Shown in pieces: positions 6,370 through 14,567 of a stretch of DNA of 64,000 nt. The stretch's first letter is position 1. Every line of letters begins with the position of its first letter. The translations under genes were made by a program, and so were the position numbers. Source of the stretch: Exiguobacterium chiriqhucha RW-2 (GTDB lineage: Bacteria > Bacillota > Bacilli > Exiguobacteriales > Exiguobacteriaceae); NCBI RefSeq assembly GCF_000416965.1, contig NZ_ATCL01000009.1:62001-126000 (forward strand). Reading direction: 5' to 3'. The notes beneath the pieces were generated by a model, which saw only the letters and a program-made list of their open reading frames with translations, did no database searches and was not told where the DNA came from.

Positions 6370-7236
6370 ATGAATGAATTAACAAGAGAAAACATATTTT
6401 TATTTATGATCAATAATATTGATGAAGTGGATATAGGTTCTTTCTCTGAGTCAAATTATATAAAAGAAATATATGAAATAAATTTAATTGTTTTAAATGA
6501 GATTGAAGAGAAATTTTACAGCTCAACTCCAAATTTTAATATTGACTTAATAAATCAATTGGAAATTAATATCACAAATATTGAAGATTTAACTAAAAAT
6601 AATAATTTTGAGTTAAGTAACGATTTAATTAAAAAACTAATTACTGACCTTACTGTGTTTAATAATAATAATTATGAAAATAAAATGAAATCACAAAACC
6701 TTTTTAATAAATTGCTAAAAATATTAATGGATTGGTCTGATAAGGCTTTAAAAAGAAAATTTAATAATATAAGGAACCATGTTAAGTCATTTAATGATAA
6801 AAATTATAAAAAGATATTTTTATCATATGCATTTGAAGATCATCTGTATACCTTAGCGCTATTTTATTATTTTTATTCTAATCAATTATATCTGTATGTG
6901 GATTGGCTTATAAATGATGAAATTCCAAAAACTGATTATTTAAAAAGAAATTTATTTGATAATTTAAGTGACTCTGAACAGCTTTTATTTTTACAAAGCC
7001 CAAATATGGAGTTAAATATCCAAGGAAACCCTAGTATTAAAGCTTGGTGTGCATGGGAGTTAGGTAGTTTTTTCTACAAAACTAATTCTCAATTTAGTGG
7101 AAACCCTTATAATTATGACTCCAGTAGAAAATATAAATTTTTTATAAACATTTATCGAACTAATGCAAGTAAAAGTCATCGAATATTAGAAGGTTTAACT
7201 GAACTAAGTGGTATATCACCAAATGGATTAACTTAG
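6370..7236 (+). CDS. TIR-like protein with helical N-terminal domain
   Basis: 288 residues. Residues 1-140 are Asn/Ile/Leu-rich and mostly helical, with no recognised domain. From 147 a TIR-like fold begins: KKIFLSYAFEDHLY (147-160), YLYVDWLINDE (174-184) and WCAWELGSFFY (226-236), in which Glu230 lines up with the catalytic Glu120 of the neighbouring TIR protein (WVPWEIGYF). The shared order FxSxxFxD, DW and WxxWExG suggests both derive from one TIR branch, though overall identity is low. ATG at 6370 follows TGGAGGATAAATT. The gene is transcribed away from the TIR-membrane operon. The N-terminal domain could sense a trigger or bind the first TIR protein; that is inference. Confidence 0.78.
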   Translation: MNELTRENIFLFMINNIDEVDIGSFSESNYIKEIYEINLIVLNEIEEKFYSSTPNFNIDLINQLEINITNIEDLTKNNNFELSNDLIKKLITDLTVFNNNNYENKMKSQNLFNKLLKILMDWSDKALKRKFNNIRNHVKSFNDKNYKKIFLSYAFEDHLYTLALFYYFYSNQLYLYVDWLINDEIPKTDYLKRNLFDNLSDSEQLLFLQSPNMELNIQGNPSIKAWCAWELGSFFYKTNSQFSGNPYNYDSSRKYKFFINIYRTNASKSHRILEGLTELSGISPNGLT

Positions 7237-7321
7237 ATTTTCACTTTAAGAATTGCTGATTAAATAAGGAATTTAATTTAGAAATATTTATCAAATAAAA
7301 AACAATCATTTTATACTTTGA

Positions 7322-7477
7322 CAACTCTACGCGACAGCCGTATTTTATAAATTTGAGAAAGTTAAGTATAAGAATTTGGTGCGTCTTCTATTAACCCACG
7401 CATACTTGGTGCTAATCGGGATTATAATGGTCATCGTCGGACTTGCGTTTGCTTTTTACTCAATCGATGTAACATAA
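7322..7477 (+). pseudogene. C-terminal remnant of a membrane protein
   Basis: After a stop at 7319-7321 the frame reads FEKVKYKNLVRLLLTHAYL and a hydrophobic helix LVLIGIIMVIVGLAFAFYSI before TAA at 7475-7477, about 51 codons without a start codon or ribosome site. Base composition here rises back toward the host level. It looks like the tail of a host membrane protein whose front was removed when the island inserted or rearranged. I cannot name the family. Confidence 0.5.
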
Positions 7478-7490
7478 TCATGACGAAGAG

Positions 7491-7955
7491 ATGAAAACAA
7501 TTGTAGTATCTAGGCTATATGTAGCCAAAGTATTCGGAAATGTTGAAGTGACGAGAACTGATTTTTTTGTCTACGCGGACGAGACGACAGGGGAAGTCGT
7601 CGACACGTTCCTGGCATCGAAATGGGAAGATGACGTGACGGATGTCATCGAGGATTCGGTCATGACGGCGTTTGGCCGTGATGTCACGTACGATGTTTTT
7701 TACGATGAAGTAGCCGTACGAGAACTCGACACCGCGGCTGCGAACCCGCTCGCCTATAAAACGGCCGACGTCGTACCGACAATCTTGGTGACGATTCATC
7801 GGGAGCCAGCGTCAGGAGACGAGGCACTCGTCCGCACTTGGATGGCGGCGCTAAAAGAGAACGACATGTTACGCCATGCGGAAGTTCATGTCGACTATGT
7901 CGCTAAAAATGGGGAGATCCTCAATGACGGTACCCCGTTAATTCTATCGTTCTAA
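7491..7955 (+). CDS. Conserved-looking protein of unknown function, 154 aa
   Basis: ATG at 7491 with a weak GACGAAGAG ribosome site. The 154-residue product is acidic with no membrane segment or signal peptide; it seems to be two alpha/beta halves, the second starting near VVPTILVTIHREPASGDEAL (residue 93 on). Codon use matches the host, so it belongs to the backbone beyond the island. I recognise no family or motif. It ends at a bidirectional terminator shared with the next gene, so it is a single-gene unit. Confidence 0.65.
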   Translation: MKTIVVSRLYVAKVFGNVEVTRTDFFVYADETTGEVVDTFLASKWEDDVTDVIEDSVMTAFGRDVTYDVFYDEVAVRELDTAAANPLAYKTADVVPTILVTIHREPASGDEALVRTWMAALKENDMLRHAEVHVDYVAKNGEILNDGTPLILSF

Positions 7956-7957
7956 TG

Positions 7958-7990
7958 AAAAAACACTTTCTGCGCGCAGGAAGTGTTTTT
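7958..7990. terminator. Bidirectional terminator
   Basis: AAAAACACTTTCTG / CAGGAAGTGTTTTT with a CGCG loop, with A- and T-runs on both sides; serves the 154-aa gene and the convergent small membrane-protein gene. Confidence 0.85.
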
Positions 7991-8003
7991 GTTCAATCAA
8001 TGG

Positions 8004-8195
8004 TCACCACAAGTTAAACAAATCCGCCACAATCGCATCACTGCCGTCTTGGAACATAAACAAGCCGAGCGCGATTAACAGCCCTCCGATGACGAGAGTA
8101 CCGAATCGTATCAGTCCGCTCGTGTTCTTTTTGAGTAAGCCGCGAATCACGAGCCCTCCACCAATCAATAGCATCAAGAAATACCAAAACCCCAT
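8004..8195 (-). CDS. Small two-helix membrane protein, 63 aa
   Basis: Reads MGFWYFLMLLIGGGLVIRG, a basic turn LLKKNTSGLIR, then a second helix TLVIGGLLIALGLFMF and an acidic end. Two ATGs are available; the one at 8201 touches the AGGAGGA site directly, while the ATG at 8195 has a 6-nt gap, so 8195 is chosen. Function unknown; small hydrophobic hairpin proteins of this kind are common in Bacillales. A truncated paralogue lies at 2152-2317 next to the ssrA copy, which suggests this gene or a relative was involved in the rearrangements around ssrA. Confidence 0.75.
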   Translation of the reverse strand: MGFWYFLMLLIGGGLVIRGLLKKNTSGLIRFGTLVIGGLLIALGLFMFQDGSDAIVADLFNLW

Positions 8196-8334
8196 AGCCA
8201 TTCCTCCTCTGCCTGTAGTTGAGTCTAGTTTACATATATTTTCCAGTACATACTGTAGGGCGTGAGACTGATTTAATCTAAGCCCAAGACGGGTACAGTA
8301 CCTTTATGTGTAAATAAAGGGGAGAGTGACCACT

Positions 8335-9747
8335 ATGCGGAAAACCATCGTCATCGCGGGGGCGAGCGGCTATATCGGCTCGAACGTGATGGACCATTTA
8401 AAAGAAGAATACGACATCATCGCCTTATCTCGTTCGACGAAGAACAAAGAAGACGAGGACCACATCACGTGGCGGTCGTGCGATTTGTTCTCGTATGAAC
8501 AGACGCGCGAGGCGTGCGAGGGGGCGGACTATGCCATGTTCCTCGTCCACTCGATGATTCCGGACGGCGGGCTGACGCAGGCGACGTTCGAAGACATGGA
8601 CGCGCTCATCGCCGATAACTTCGCCCGGGCGACGAAAGCAAATGACATCGAACAGATTGTCTATTTGAGCGGGATCATCCCGAAAGAGTCGAAGACGTTG
8701 TCACGTCACTTGAAGAGCCGGCTCGAGGTCGAACGGATTCTTGGTGGCCAAGGGGTACCTGTGACGACGATTCGGGCCGGACTCATCATCGGTCCAGAAG
8801 GTTCATCGTTCCCGATTCTCGCGAAACTTGTCAAACGGTTGCCGGTCATGATTCTCCCGAACTGGACGAAGACGGAGACGCATCCGATTGACCTGCGTGA
8901 AGCCGTCCAAGCGCTCATCTCGGTAATCGGGGCCGAAGCACTGTATGACCATCATATCGATATCGGTGGACCGGAAGTGATGACGTATCGCAAGATGATT
9001 GAAGATACGGCTGACGTCATGGGCAAACGTCGCGTCATGATCGATTTCCCGTTCCCGACGATCAAACTGTCCCGCCTTTGGGTCCTGGCCGTGACGGGTG
9101 AACCGAAAGACACCGTCTATCCGCTCGTCGAGAGCATGGGCCACGCCATGGTCGCGAAAGACACGACCGGCGTCAAGCAAGGGGAGATTCCGTTCAAGGA
9201 AGCGGTCGAGCACGCGCTCGAGGAAGAAGAGAAGCAGAAGTCGGGCGGCAGCAAGAAGAAAAAAGCACCGCAACAGTATACCGTCCGCTCGATTCAACGG
9301 TTCGGTCTGCCGGATAACAAATCGGCGCTATGGATGGCCGACACGTATTTCGAGTGGCTCGGCCGGCTCGCCTATCCGCTCATCCAGACGACGAAAGAAA
9401 ACGATGATTGGGAGATCGCCCTCCTCCGTCCATCATTCGTCGCGCTTCATCTGTCGCTCGAAGACGAGGCGACGGACGATATGGCCTCTTATGAAATCGA
9501 TGGCGGCTTGTTCGCGAAGTTGAGTGAGGATGACAAGACAGGCCGACTTGAGTTCAGACGGCTCCCCGAGTCGGACCAAGGGCTCGTCGCCATCCATGAG
9601 TTCGTGCCGGCGCTACCATGGTGGTTCTATACGAAGACGCAGGCGAAAGCCCATCTCGTCGTCATGTGGCTGTTCGGCCGTCACGTCCGTCTGCTTGGGG
9701 AAGATGCGGATGAGGGCGATCAAGTTGTCGAAGCGCCGACGAATTAA
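8335..9747 (+). CDS. NAD(P)-binding SDR-type protein with DUF2867-like C-terminus
   Basis: 470 residues. N-terminal extended short-chain dehydrogenase/NmrA-like Rossmann domain: TIVIAGASGYIGSNVMDHL (GxSGxxG dinucleotide motif) to about residue 290, with the GLIIGPEGSS segment seen in epimerase relatives. A Lys-rich linker (EEEKQKSGGSKKKK) leads to a C-terminal part of about 165 residues resembling the DUF2867 domain that follows such Rossmann domains in other bacteria (rich in Trp, ending LVVMWLFGRHVRLLGED). GTG at 8326 is in frame but touches the ribosome site; ATG at 8335 has AAGGGGAG 10 nt upstream. Substrate unknown. A single-gene unit closed by a terminator. Confidence 0.8.
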   Translation: MRKTIVIAGASGYIGSNVMDHLKEEYDIIALSRSTKNKEDEDHITWRSCDLFSYEQTREACEGADYAMFLVHSMIPDGGLTQATFEDMDALIADNFARATKANDIEQIVYLSGIIPKESKTLSRHLKSRLEVERILGGQGVPVTTIRAGLIIGPEGSSFPILAKLVKRLPVMILPNWTKTETHPIDLREAVQALISVIGAEALYDHHIDIGGPEVMTYRKMIEDTADVMGKRRVMIDFPFPTIKLSRLWVLAVTGEPKDTVYPLVESMGHAMVAKDTTGVKQGEIPFKEAVEHALEEEEKQKSGGSKKKKAPQQYTVRSIQRFGLPDNKSALWMADTYFEWLGRLAYPLIQTTKENDDWEIALLRPSFVALHLSLEDEATDDMASYEIDGGLFAKLSEDDKTGRLEFRRLPESDQGLVAIHEFVPALPWWFYTKTQAKAHLVVMWLFGRHVRLLGEDADEGDQVVEAPTN

Positions 9748-9752
9748 CGAAG

Positions 9753-9779
9753 ACGCATCCATCGCGATGCGTTTTTTTG
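9753..9779 (+). terminator. Terminator of the SDR/DUF2867 gene
   Basis: Stem ACGCATC / GATGCGT with loop CATCGC (9753-9772) and seven T. The same 20-mer recurs at 11029-11048. Confidence 0.85.
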
Positions 9780-9907
9780 TTTTAACAAATGTCAGGAATT
9801 AAAAATAGCGATATACTCGAATGAATAATTTTCGTTAAAATGGAAAATGAATCAAGTGGATCCGCTGAAAGATGAATCAAATCGAGTTGAACAATGGAGG
9901 ATTGAAT

Positions 9908-10999
9908 ATGTCGATGACGATTCAACAAAGGACCAAAGAAAAACGAATCAAGGCGCTCCGACATGCTGGTGTCACCGAACCAATTTTTCTTGGTGAAGGT
10001 GCGTGGCATGACGCATGGAAAGTGTCAAAAGACGGTCGCGAACTGGTTTTGCGGATTCCGAAAGAAGTCGCTTACGGAAAGCCTGTTACGTTCGATCATG
10101 ATGCCTTGATGGCAGAGTATGCCGCTACGAAATTGTATTATCAGTCCGTGAATCGCGCGGTTCAAGGAGCTGCTCCAAATTTTTTTGAATTCTACGTGTC
10201 TGCTGAGTTCACGTATACGTTAGAGTCATTCGGAGGTGTCCCTCTTTCTTTACCTGCGATGACGAAAGAACAAGCTTCGCAGGTGGGAGCTCAGATTGGC
10301 GAGATTTATCGAAAAACCGATCAAATCCGACACGATGTCGAGGGGTTAGGTTATTTGATGTGGACGGACGAGAAGAGATTACACGGCAGTTTGAACGGGG
10401 ACCTTCACACGTTTATCCGGGAAGAAAGTGCTGAGCACTTGGCAGACTATAAAACGTTATGCGCCACGTATCCCGAGTTTAAAGACGATGTAGTCGAACA
10501 AATGCTCGATGCCGCGACAGAACTTCGCAACGATCAAATCAGCGTGCCGAGTCTCGTCAATCAAGATGCGTCTCCCGAAAATATTTTATTGAACGGCAAT
10601 CGCGTCTGTTTGATTGATCCTTATCCGATTGTGTATGCACCGCGAGGCATGGCTGGTAATTTCATGAACTTATACGAGACCTTTTTTGTCGCCCTTTCAC
10701 ATACGGAACGCTATCAGAGGCATCGATTTGATTTGTGTGAAGCACAATTAAAAGGAATAGCAGAAGGGTTTCTTGCAGGCTACAGCGACGGGAATCAGTC
10801 AATTGTTCGAGAAGTGAGAGGGGAACAGTTGCTCCAAATACTCGAGACGGCTTACCTTCACCATCAGCTGTTACTTCAAGAAGAATTGACACGGGAGGAT
10901 ACGATTCGTTATGGAAGCAAGGAAGCCATCACAACCCGGTTGTTCGTATTATGTGACGCACTGAAACAGTTCGCCACCTCTCGATTGACTGAACTATGA
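9908..10999 (+). CDS. Aminoglycoside-phosphotransferase-like kinase
   Basis: 363 residues of the APH/choline kinase fold. Features: LGEGAWHDAWKVSKDG (nucleotide-binding loop), RIPKEV (lysine), and the catalytic loop VNQDASPENILLNGN followed by CLIDPYPI. The usual HxDxxxxN has Asn instead of His at the first place (NQDASPEN), while the Asp and Asn are kept. ATG at 9908 with TGGAGG 7 nt upstream; an ATG at 9872 is in frame but lacks a ribosome site. The substrate cannot be read from sequence; relatives phosphorylate aminoglycosides, homoserine, choline, or small metabolites, and no resistance gene context is present. GC content is somewhat lower than its neighbours, a weak hint of transfer. Confidence 0.75.
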   Translation: MSMTIQQRTKEKRIKALRHAGVTEPIFLGEGAWHDAWKVSKDGRELVLRIPKEVAYGKPVTFDHDALMAEYAATKLYYQSVNRAVQGAAPNFFEFYVSAEFTYTLESFGGVPLSLPAMTKEQASQVGAQIGEIYRKTDQIRHDVEGLGYLMWTDEKRLHGSLNGDLHTFIREESAEHLADYKTLCATYPEFKDDVVEQMLDAATELRNDQISVPSLVNQDASPENILLNGNRVCLIDPYPIVYAPRGMAGNFMNLYETFFVALSHTERYQRHRFDLCEAQLKGIAEGFLAGYSDGNQSIVREVRGEQLLQILETAYLHHQLLLQEELTREDTIRYGSKEAITTRLFVLCDALKQFATSRLTEL

Positions 11000-11028
11000 A
11001 TTTGTTGTTGTACCCCGGTCACTCTTCG

Positions 11029-11054
11029 ACGCATCCATCGCGATGCGTCTTTTG
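11029..11054 (+). terminator. Terminator of the kinase-like gene
   Basis: Carries the identical 20-base hairpin ACGCATCCATCGCGATGCGT seen at 9753-9772, followed by CTTTTGTTTT. Confidence 0.75.
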
Positions 11055-11156
11055 TTTTGTCGATTATGTTAACGTTTCGCCAGAGTCGTTTACAAAGGGC
11101 AGGGACAGGCGTACACTGAACTCGTTTTCGACTGAATGGAAAGAAGGAATGCAAGA

Positions 11157-12713
11157 ATGGACAACTTCATGACATCACGCCAAGGATGGCAAAAAGACAT
11201 CTCGGCCGGGATCACCGTTGGGGTCGTCGCCGTGCCGCTCGCGATGGCGTTCGCGATTGCCTCTGGCGTCGGACCGGTGTACGGCCTCTATACGGCCATC
11301 ATCGCCGGTATCCTCGTCAGCCTGTTCGGGGGCTCGACGTTCCAAATCGCCGGACCGACCGGCGCCTTCATCCCGATTGTCTCGGGCGTCATGCTCGCGC
11401 ACGGCTACGAAGGGTTGCTTGTGACGACGTTCCTCGCCGGGATCCTGTTGTTCCTCATGAGCGTGCTCCGCGTCGGACGACTGATCCGCTTCATGCCGCG
11501 GGCTGTCACCATCGGGTTCACGGCCGGAATCGCCGTCGTCATCTTCGTCGACCAGCTCGATGAACTGTTCGGCATCTCGTTTCAGAAGGCGCCGCACTTC
11601 CACGAGAATTTACTGAAGCTCGTGACGTCGTTACATGAAGCGAGTTTATGGCCTGTCTTCATTGCCGCCATCGGTTTCTTGACGCTCTGGCTCGTGCCGA
11701 AACTGCCCGTGAAATTGCCACTTCTCTTGATGGCGATGCTCGTGCCGACGTTCGTCAGTCTCGTCATCCCAGGGGAAGTCGCGACGATCGGCAGTGCCTA
11801 TGGCGGCATCCCGAGCGGACTGCCTGAGTTCGACTGGCTCGTGATTGACCTCGATTTGATTGCGACGCTCATGCCATCGGCGTTCGCCATCGCCTTCCTC
11901 GGGGCGCTCGAGTCGCTATTGTCGGGTGCGGTCGCGGACGGCATGGCCGGTACGAAGATGAACCCGGACAAGGAACTGTTCGGGCAAGGGCTCGCCAACG
12001 TCGTCGTCCCGTTCTTCGGCGGGATCCCGGCGACCGGCGCCATCGCCCGGACGGCGACGAACATTCAAGCAGGTGCCGTCAGCCGCCGCTCCGGCGTCAT
12101 CCACGGATTGACGGTGCTCCTCGCCGTGCTCGTGTTGGCACCGCTCGCGAGCTATGTCCCATTGGCCGCACTCGCCCCGATTCTAATGCGCGTCGCTTGG
12201 AACATGTCGGAGCGGCACCACGTCTTCGAGATGCTCAAGCATCGGTCGGCCGAGTCGCTCGTCCTGCTGATCACACTCGGTCTGACCGTGTTCGTCGACC
12301 TCGTCGTCGCCGTCGAGGTCGGGGTCATCTGTGCGCTCGCCTTGTTCGCGAAACGGATGGCCGATACGATCGACGTCCGCGAACAGACGGAACGGTATGT
12401 GACGCGGGACGGCCAGGTCGTCTTCAGCGTCGAGGGACCGCTCTTTTTCGGCGCGATCGAGATGTTTGAGCACGTCCTGCATCATATCCATGACGAGCCC
12501 GACGTGTTCATCTTCAACTTCCATCGCTGTCCGGTCATCGATGTGACGGCCGTCGAAGAGATTCGCCGTGTCGTCCGGGAGCTGAAAGCGGCCGATCGTC
12601 GTGTCGTTTTCGCGCACTTGTCGGCACCGGTGCGGCAGACACTCGCGCATTACGGCGTCCTCGATGACGTCGATACGTTCGAGACGACGCAGGAAGCGGT
12701 TGACGCGTCTTAA
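11157..12713 (+). CDS. SulP-family anion transporter with STAS domain
   Basis: 518 residues. A membrane domain of about 400 residues begins [20 protein letters not shown] and contains the SulP hallmark [14 protein letters not shown]; a cytoplasmic STAS domain follows from about residue 415 ([20 protein letters not shown], then [13 protein letters not shown]). SulP proteins carry sulfate, bicarbonate or other anions with sodium or protons; the substrate is not evident and no sulfate genes lie beside it. In-frame ATG at 11136 lacks a ribosome site; ATG at 11157 has AGAAGGA 8 nt upstream. Its stop codon overlaps the stop of the convergent yolD gene by 3 nt, so no terminator separates the two. 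Confidence 0.9.
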   Translation: MDNFMTSRQGWQKDISAGITVGVVAVPLAMAFAIASGVGPVYGLYTAIIAGILVSLFGGSTFQIAGPTGAFIPIVSGVMLAHGYEGLLVTTFLAGILLFLMSVLRVGRLIRFMPRAVTIGFTAGIAVVIFVDQLDELFGISFQKAPHFHENLLKLVTSLHEASLWPVFIAAIGFLTLWLVPKLPVKLPLLLMAMLVPTFVSLVIPGEVATIGSAYGGIPSGLPEFDWLVIDLDLIATLMPSAFAIAFLGALESLLSGAVADGMAGTKMNPDKELFGQGLANVVVPFFGGIPATGAIARTATNIQAGAVSRRSGVIHGLTVLLAVLVLAPLASYVPLAALAPILMRVAWNMSERHHVFEMLKHRSAESLVLLITLGLTVFVDLVVAVEVGVICALALFAKRMADTIDVREQTERYVTRDGQVVFSVEGPLFFGAIEMFEHVLHHIHDEPDVFIFNFHRCPVIDVTAVEEIRRVVRELKAADRRVVFAHLSAPVRQTLAHYGVLDDVDTFETTQEAVDAS

Positions 12714-13039
12714 CGGACGGACAGAATCTGACCGAACGGGATGCGAAGCACCTCGGTGTCGAACAGCTCGACTTCACGCTCGGCGTAATAGATGGCGTGG
12801 ACGTAACCGCGCACCGTATGGGTCATGCCGTTATCGAACAGCGTTAGCTCGACGGCGTCCCCTTCACGGATGGCGCGTTCGAGCTCGGTCTGCCACAAGT
12901 AGAGGAGCTGCTCATCCAAATCGGGTAGCTCGATCTTTTGGACGTGGGCGTAATATTTCTTCAGGAGCGCCACATGCTCGGGCATGAGGAACGGGATCCA
13001 TTTCAATTCACCGCGGTCTTTGTATCGGGTCTGGCTCAT
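12710..13039 (-). CDS. yolD: YolD-like protein
   Basis: 109 residues of the YolD-like family: begins [20 protein letters not shown] (the RG..KW.PF.MP motif is characteristic) and ends [19 protein letters not shown]. In Bacillus such genes sit next to Y-family polymerase genes, and here the ATG overlaps the stop of the polymerase gene by 4 nt, so the pair is co-translated and under the same SOS control. The biochemical role is not established; a modulator of the polymerase is suggested by the constant pairing. Confidence 0.9.
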   Translation of the reverse strand: MSQTRYKDRGELKWIPFLMPEHVALLKKYYAHVQKIELPDLDEQLLYLWQTELERAIREGDAVELTLFDNGMTHTVRGYVHAIYYAEREVELFDTEVLRIPFGQILSVR

Positions 13040-14331
13040 GACGATTCACCTCCTTGTTTATGTCCGCCGATTAACCGCTGGCGGGTACGGAGCGGACTGT
13101 CTTTCAGTAAACTCGATGCCGGGCGGATCGTGCCGCGCCCGAAGCGGACGTTCAAGCTATCGACGAGGTCGAGGAAGTCGAACCGGCGCGCCCGGGCCCA
13201 CTCGTCTTCGAAGAACGACAGCTGAACGTGGTCGCTCCGGGGCTCGAGTTTGCCGAGGGCGACCGAGACGTAACGGACCGCCTCCGTCTCGTCCCACGCG
13301 TCGAGGAAAAGCGTCAACAACACCGGCAAGAACTCGCGCTCGTCCGCTGTGAAGCGGGCGAGTTTTTTTTGTTTGCTGAACCCGCGCCGCTCGCTCGTCC
13401 GGGTGTAGCGGACGCCGAGATGGACGCTCCCGCCGACGAGTCCGGCCTGTCGCGTCCGCATCCCGACCTCGACCGCAATCGCCTGCAGGACGAGCCGGAT
13501 GGCTGCGTACGTCGCATAGTCCTTCACGAGCGTGATGCCGTGGCCGATCGTCCGGGGCCGTTGCCGCTTCGCCCCGAACAGGGAGCTCGGCGGGAGGATC
13601 GTCGGCGACTCGTCGATGCCCCAGGCGTGATGCCACAGCTCGGCGCCGATGACGCCGAACTTCTCATGGAGCGTCTCGAGCGGATAGCGGGCGAGGTCAC
13701 CGATCGTCTCGATGCCGAGCCGCCGGAGATGGACTTCCATCTTCGCCCCGACGCCCCACATCTTGCCGATCGGGGCCGGGTGGATCAATCGTTCGACGTC
13801 GTGGAGGAAACAGCTGGCGACACCCATCTTTTTTCCATGTAGGTCGAGGACGAGCTTGGCGAGGACGTTGTTCGGCCCGATGCCGATTGTGACCGGGATG
13901 CCGGTATAGCGGAACACGGTCGAGCGGATGAGGCGGGCGACGTGCGCATCGTTCCCGAACAGCCGCTCCGTCCCGGTCAAGTCGACGAGCGTCTCGTCGA
14001 CCGAGTAGACGCGAATCGCCTCCGGGGGTGCGAACTGATGCAAGATGTGGACGATTTGCACGGACACGTTCAAATAATGACTCATCCGGGCCTCGGCGTA
14101 GATGACGTGCCGTCGCTCGTGCCACGGCAACCGGTCGATGTGGAACCGTCTAGAGCCGGTCTTGATGCCGAGCTTCTTCATCGGCGGCGTCGCGGCGAGG
14201 ACGAGGGCACCGTGGTCCTGCAGGTTCGATAAGACGACGAGCTTTGTCTTGTACGGGTTCAATTTGCGGGCGGCGCACTCGCAACTGGCGTAGAACGAGA
14301 CGCTGTCGATACAAAAAATCCGACGTCGCAT
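13036..14331 (-). CDS. uvrX: Y-family DNA polymerase, UvrX/UmuC-like
   Basis: 431 residues. Catalytic palm motifs [13 protein letters not shown] (first metal site) and [13 protein letters not shown] (second metal Asp-Glu); fingers and helix-hairpin-helix [19 protein letters not shown], then the little-finger domain. Such polymerases copy past DNA lesions with low fidelity. An in-frame GTG lies 6 nt upstream (14337), but ATG at 14331 is better spaced from GGAG and gives the usual [10 protein letters not shown] start. It overlaps yolD by 4 nt and has a LexA-type box just upstream, so it is an SOS gene. It is chromosomal; phage UvrX genes look similar but no phage genes lie near. Confidence 0.92.
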   Translation of the reverse strand: MRRRIFCIDSVSFYASCECAARKLNPYKTKLVVLSNLQDHGALVLAATPPMKKLGIKTGSRRFHIDRLPWHERRHVIYAEARMSHYLNVSVQIVHILHQFAPPEAIRVYSVDETLVDLTGTERLFGNDAHVARLIRSTVFRYTGIPVTIGIGPNNVLAKLVLDLHGKKMGVASCFLHDVERLIHPAPIGKMWGVGAKMEVHLRRLGIETIGDLARYPLETLHEKFGVIGAELWHHAWGIDESPTILPPSSLFGAKRQRPRTIGHGITLVKDYATYAAIRLVLQAIAVEVGMRTRQAGLVGGSVHLGVRYTRTSERRGFSKQKKLARFTADEREFLPVLLTLFLDAWDETEAVRYVSVALGKLEPRSDHVQLSFFEDEWARARRFDFLDLVDSLNVRFGRGTIRPASSLLKDSPLRTRQRLIGGHKQGGESS

Positions 14332-14349
14332 AGCCACCTCTCCTTTTTA

Positions 14350-14363
14350 CGAACAAGCGTTCT
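14350..14363 (-). promoter_or_regulatory. LexA (SOS) box of uvrX-yolD
   Basis: CGAACAAGCGTTCT on the plus strand, one base away from the Bacillus LexA/DinR consensus CGAACN4GTTCG. It lies 19 bp before the uvrX start codon, where LexA would block the promoter region and early transcription. Confidence 0.8.
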
Positions 14364-14514
14364 GTTTTTCTCATCGTATCACGGTCTCACGCCGTCTCAA
14401 ATAGAAAAATGAAAACAAATTTTGAAAAGAGTTAAAAAAAGGATGGCTGATGCATGAAATTCCATCTTTTTGGAATTTACCGAAATAATAAAGCGAGGCG
14501 GAAACAAAATCCGT

Positions 14515-14520
14515 TATAAT
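14515..14520 (+). promoter_or_regulatory. -10 element of secA2
   Basis: Perfect TATAAT 48 bp before the secA2 start. No good -35 box sits 16-18 nt upstream, so the promoter is only half supported. Confidence 0.5.
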
Positions 14521-14567
14521 GAGAGGGTAGCTAGACAAATATGGTTTCGGACGATGGAGGCTATCCT

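Larger units (their letters stand above)
1732..7330. mobile_element. AT-rich genomic island inserted at the ssrA 3' end
   Basis: From just after ssrA to about 7330 the base composition falls sharply; the four intact accessory genes are clearly AT-rich and use A/T-ending codons, unlike the C/G-ending codons of the flanking host genes. Signs of transfer are a second, degenerate ssrA 3' end at 2318-2431, a truncated paralogue of the host gene at 8004-8195 just before it, a decayed IS3-type transposase at 4350-4580 and a truncated membrane-protein end at 7322-7477. No integrase gene remains and I could not find a further copy of the ssrA end near 7330, so the right boundary is set only by composition. 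Confidence 0.65.

Noticed and set aside
4962-7236. Canonical Thoeris system
   Set aside because: No SIR2, macro or SLOG domain protein (ThsA) is present; only TIR proteins and a small membrane protein.
7237-7490. A right-hand att copy of the ssrA 3' end at the island border
   Set aside because: I searched this stretch for GGTTCGAC and GTCTCCA-type sequence and found none, so no intact attR can be reported.
9908-10999. Aminoglycoside resistance gene
   Set aside because: It has the APH fold only; the catalytic loop differs from known resistance enzymes at the His position and no resistance context exists.
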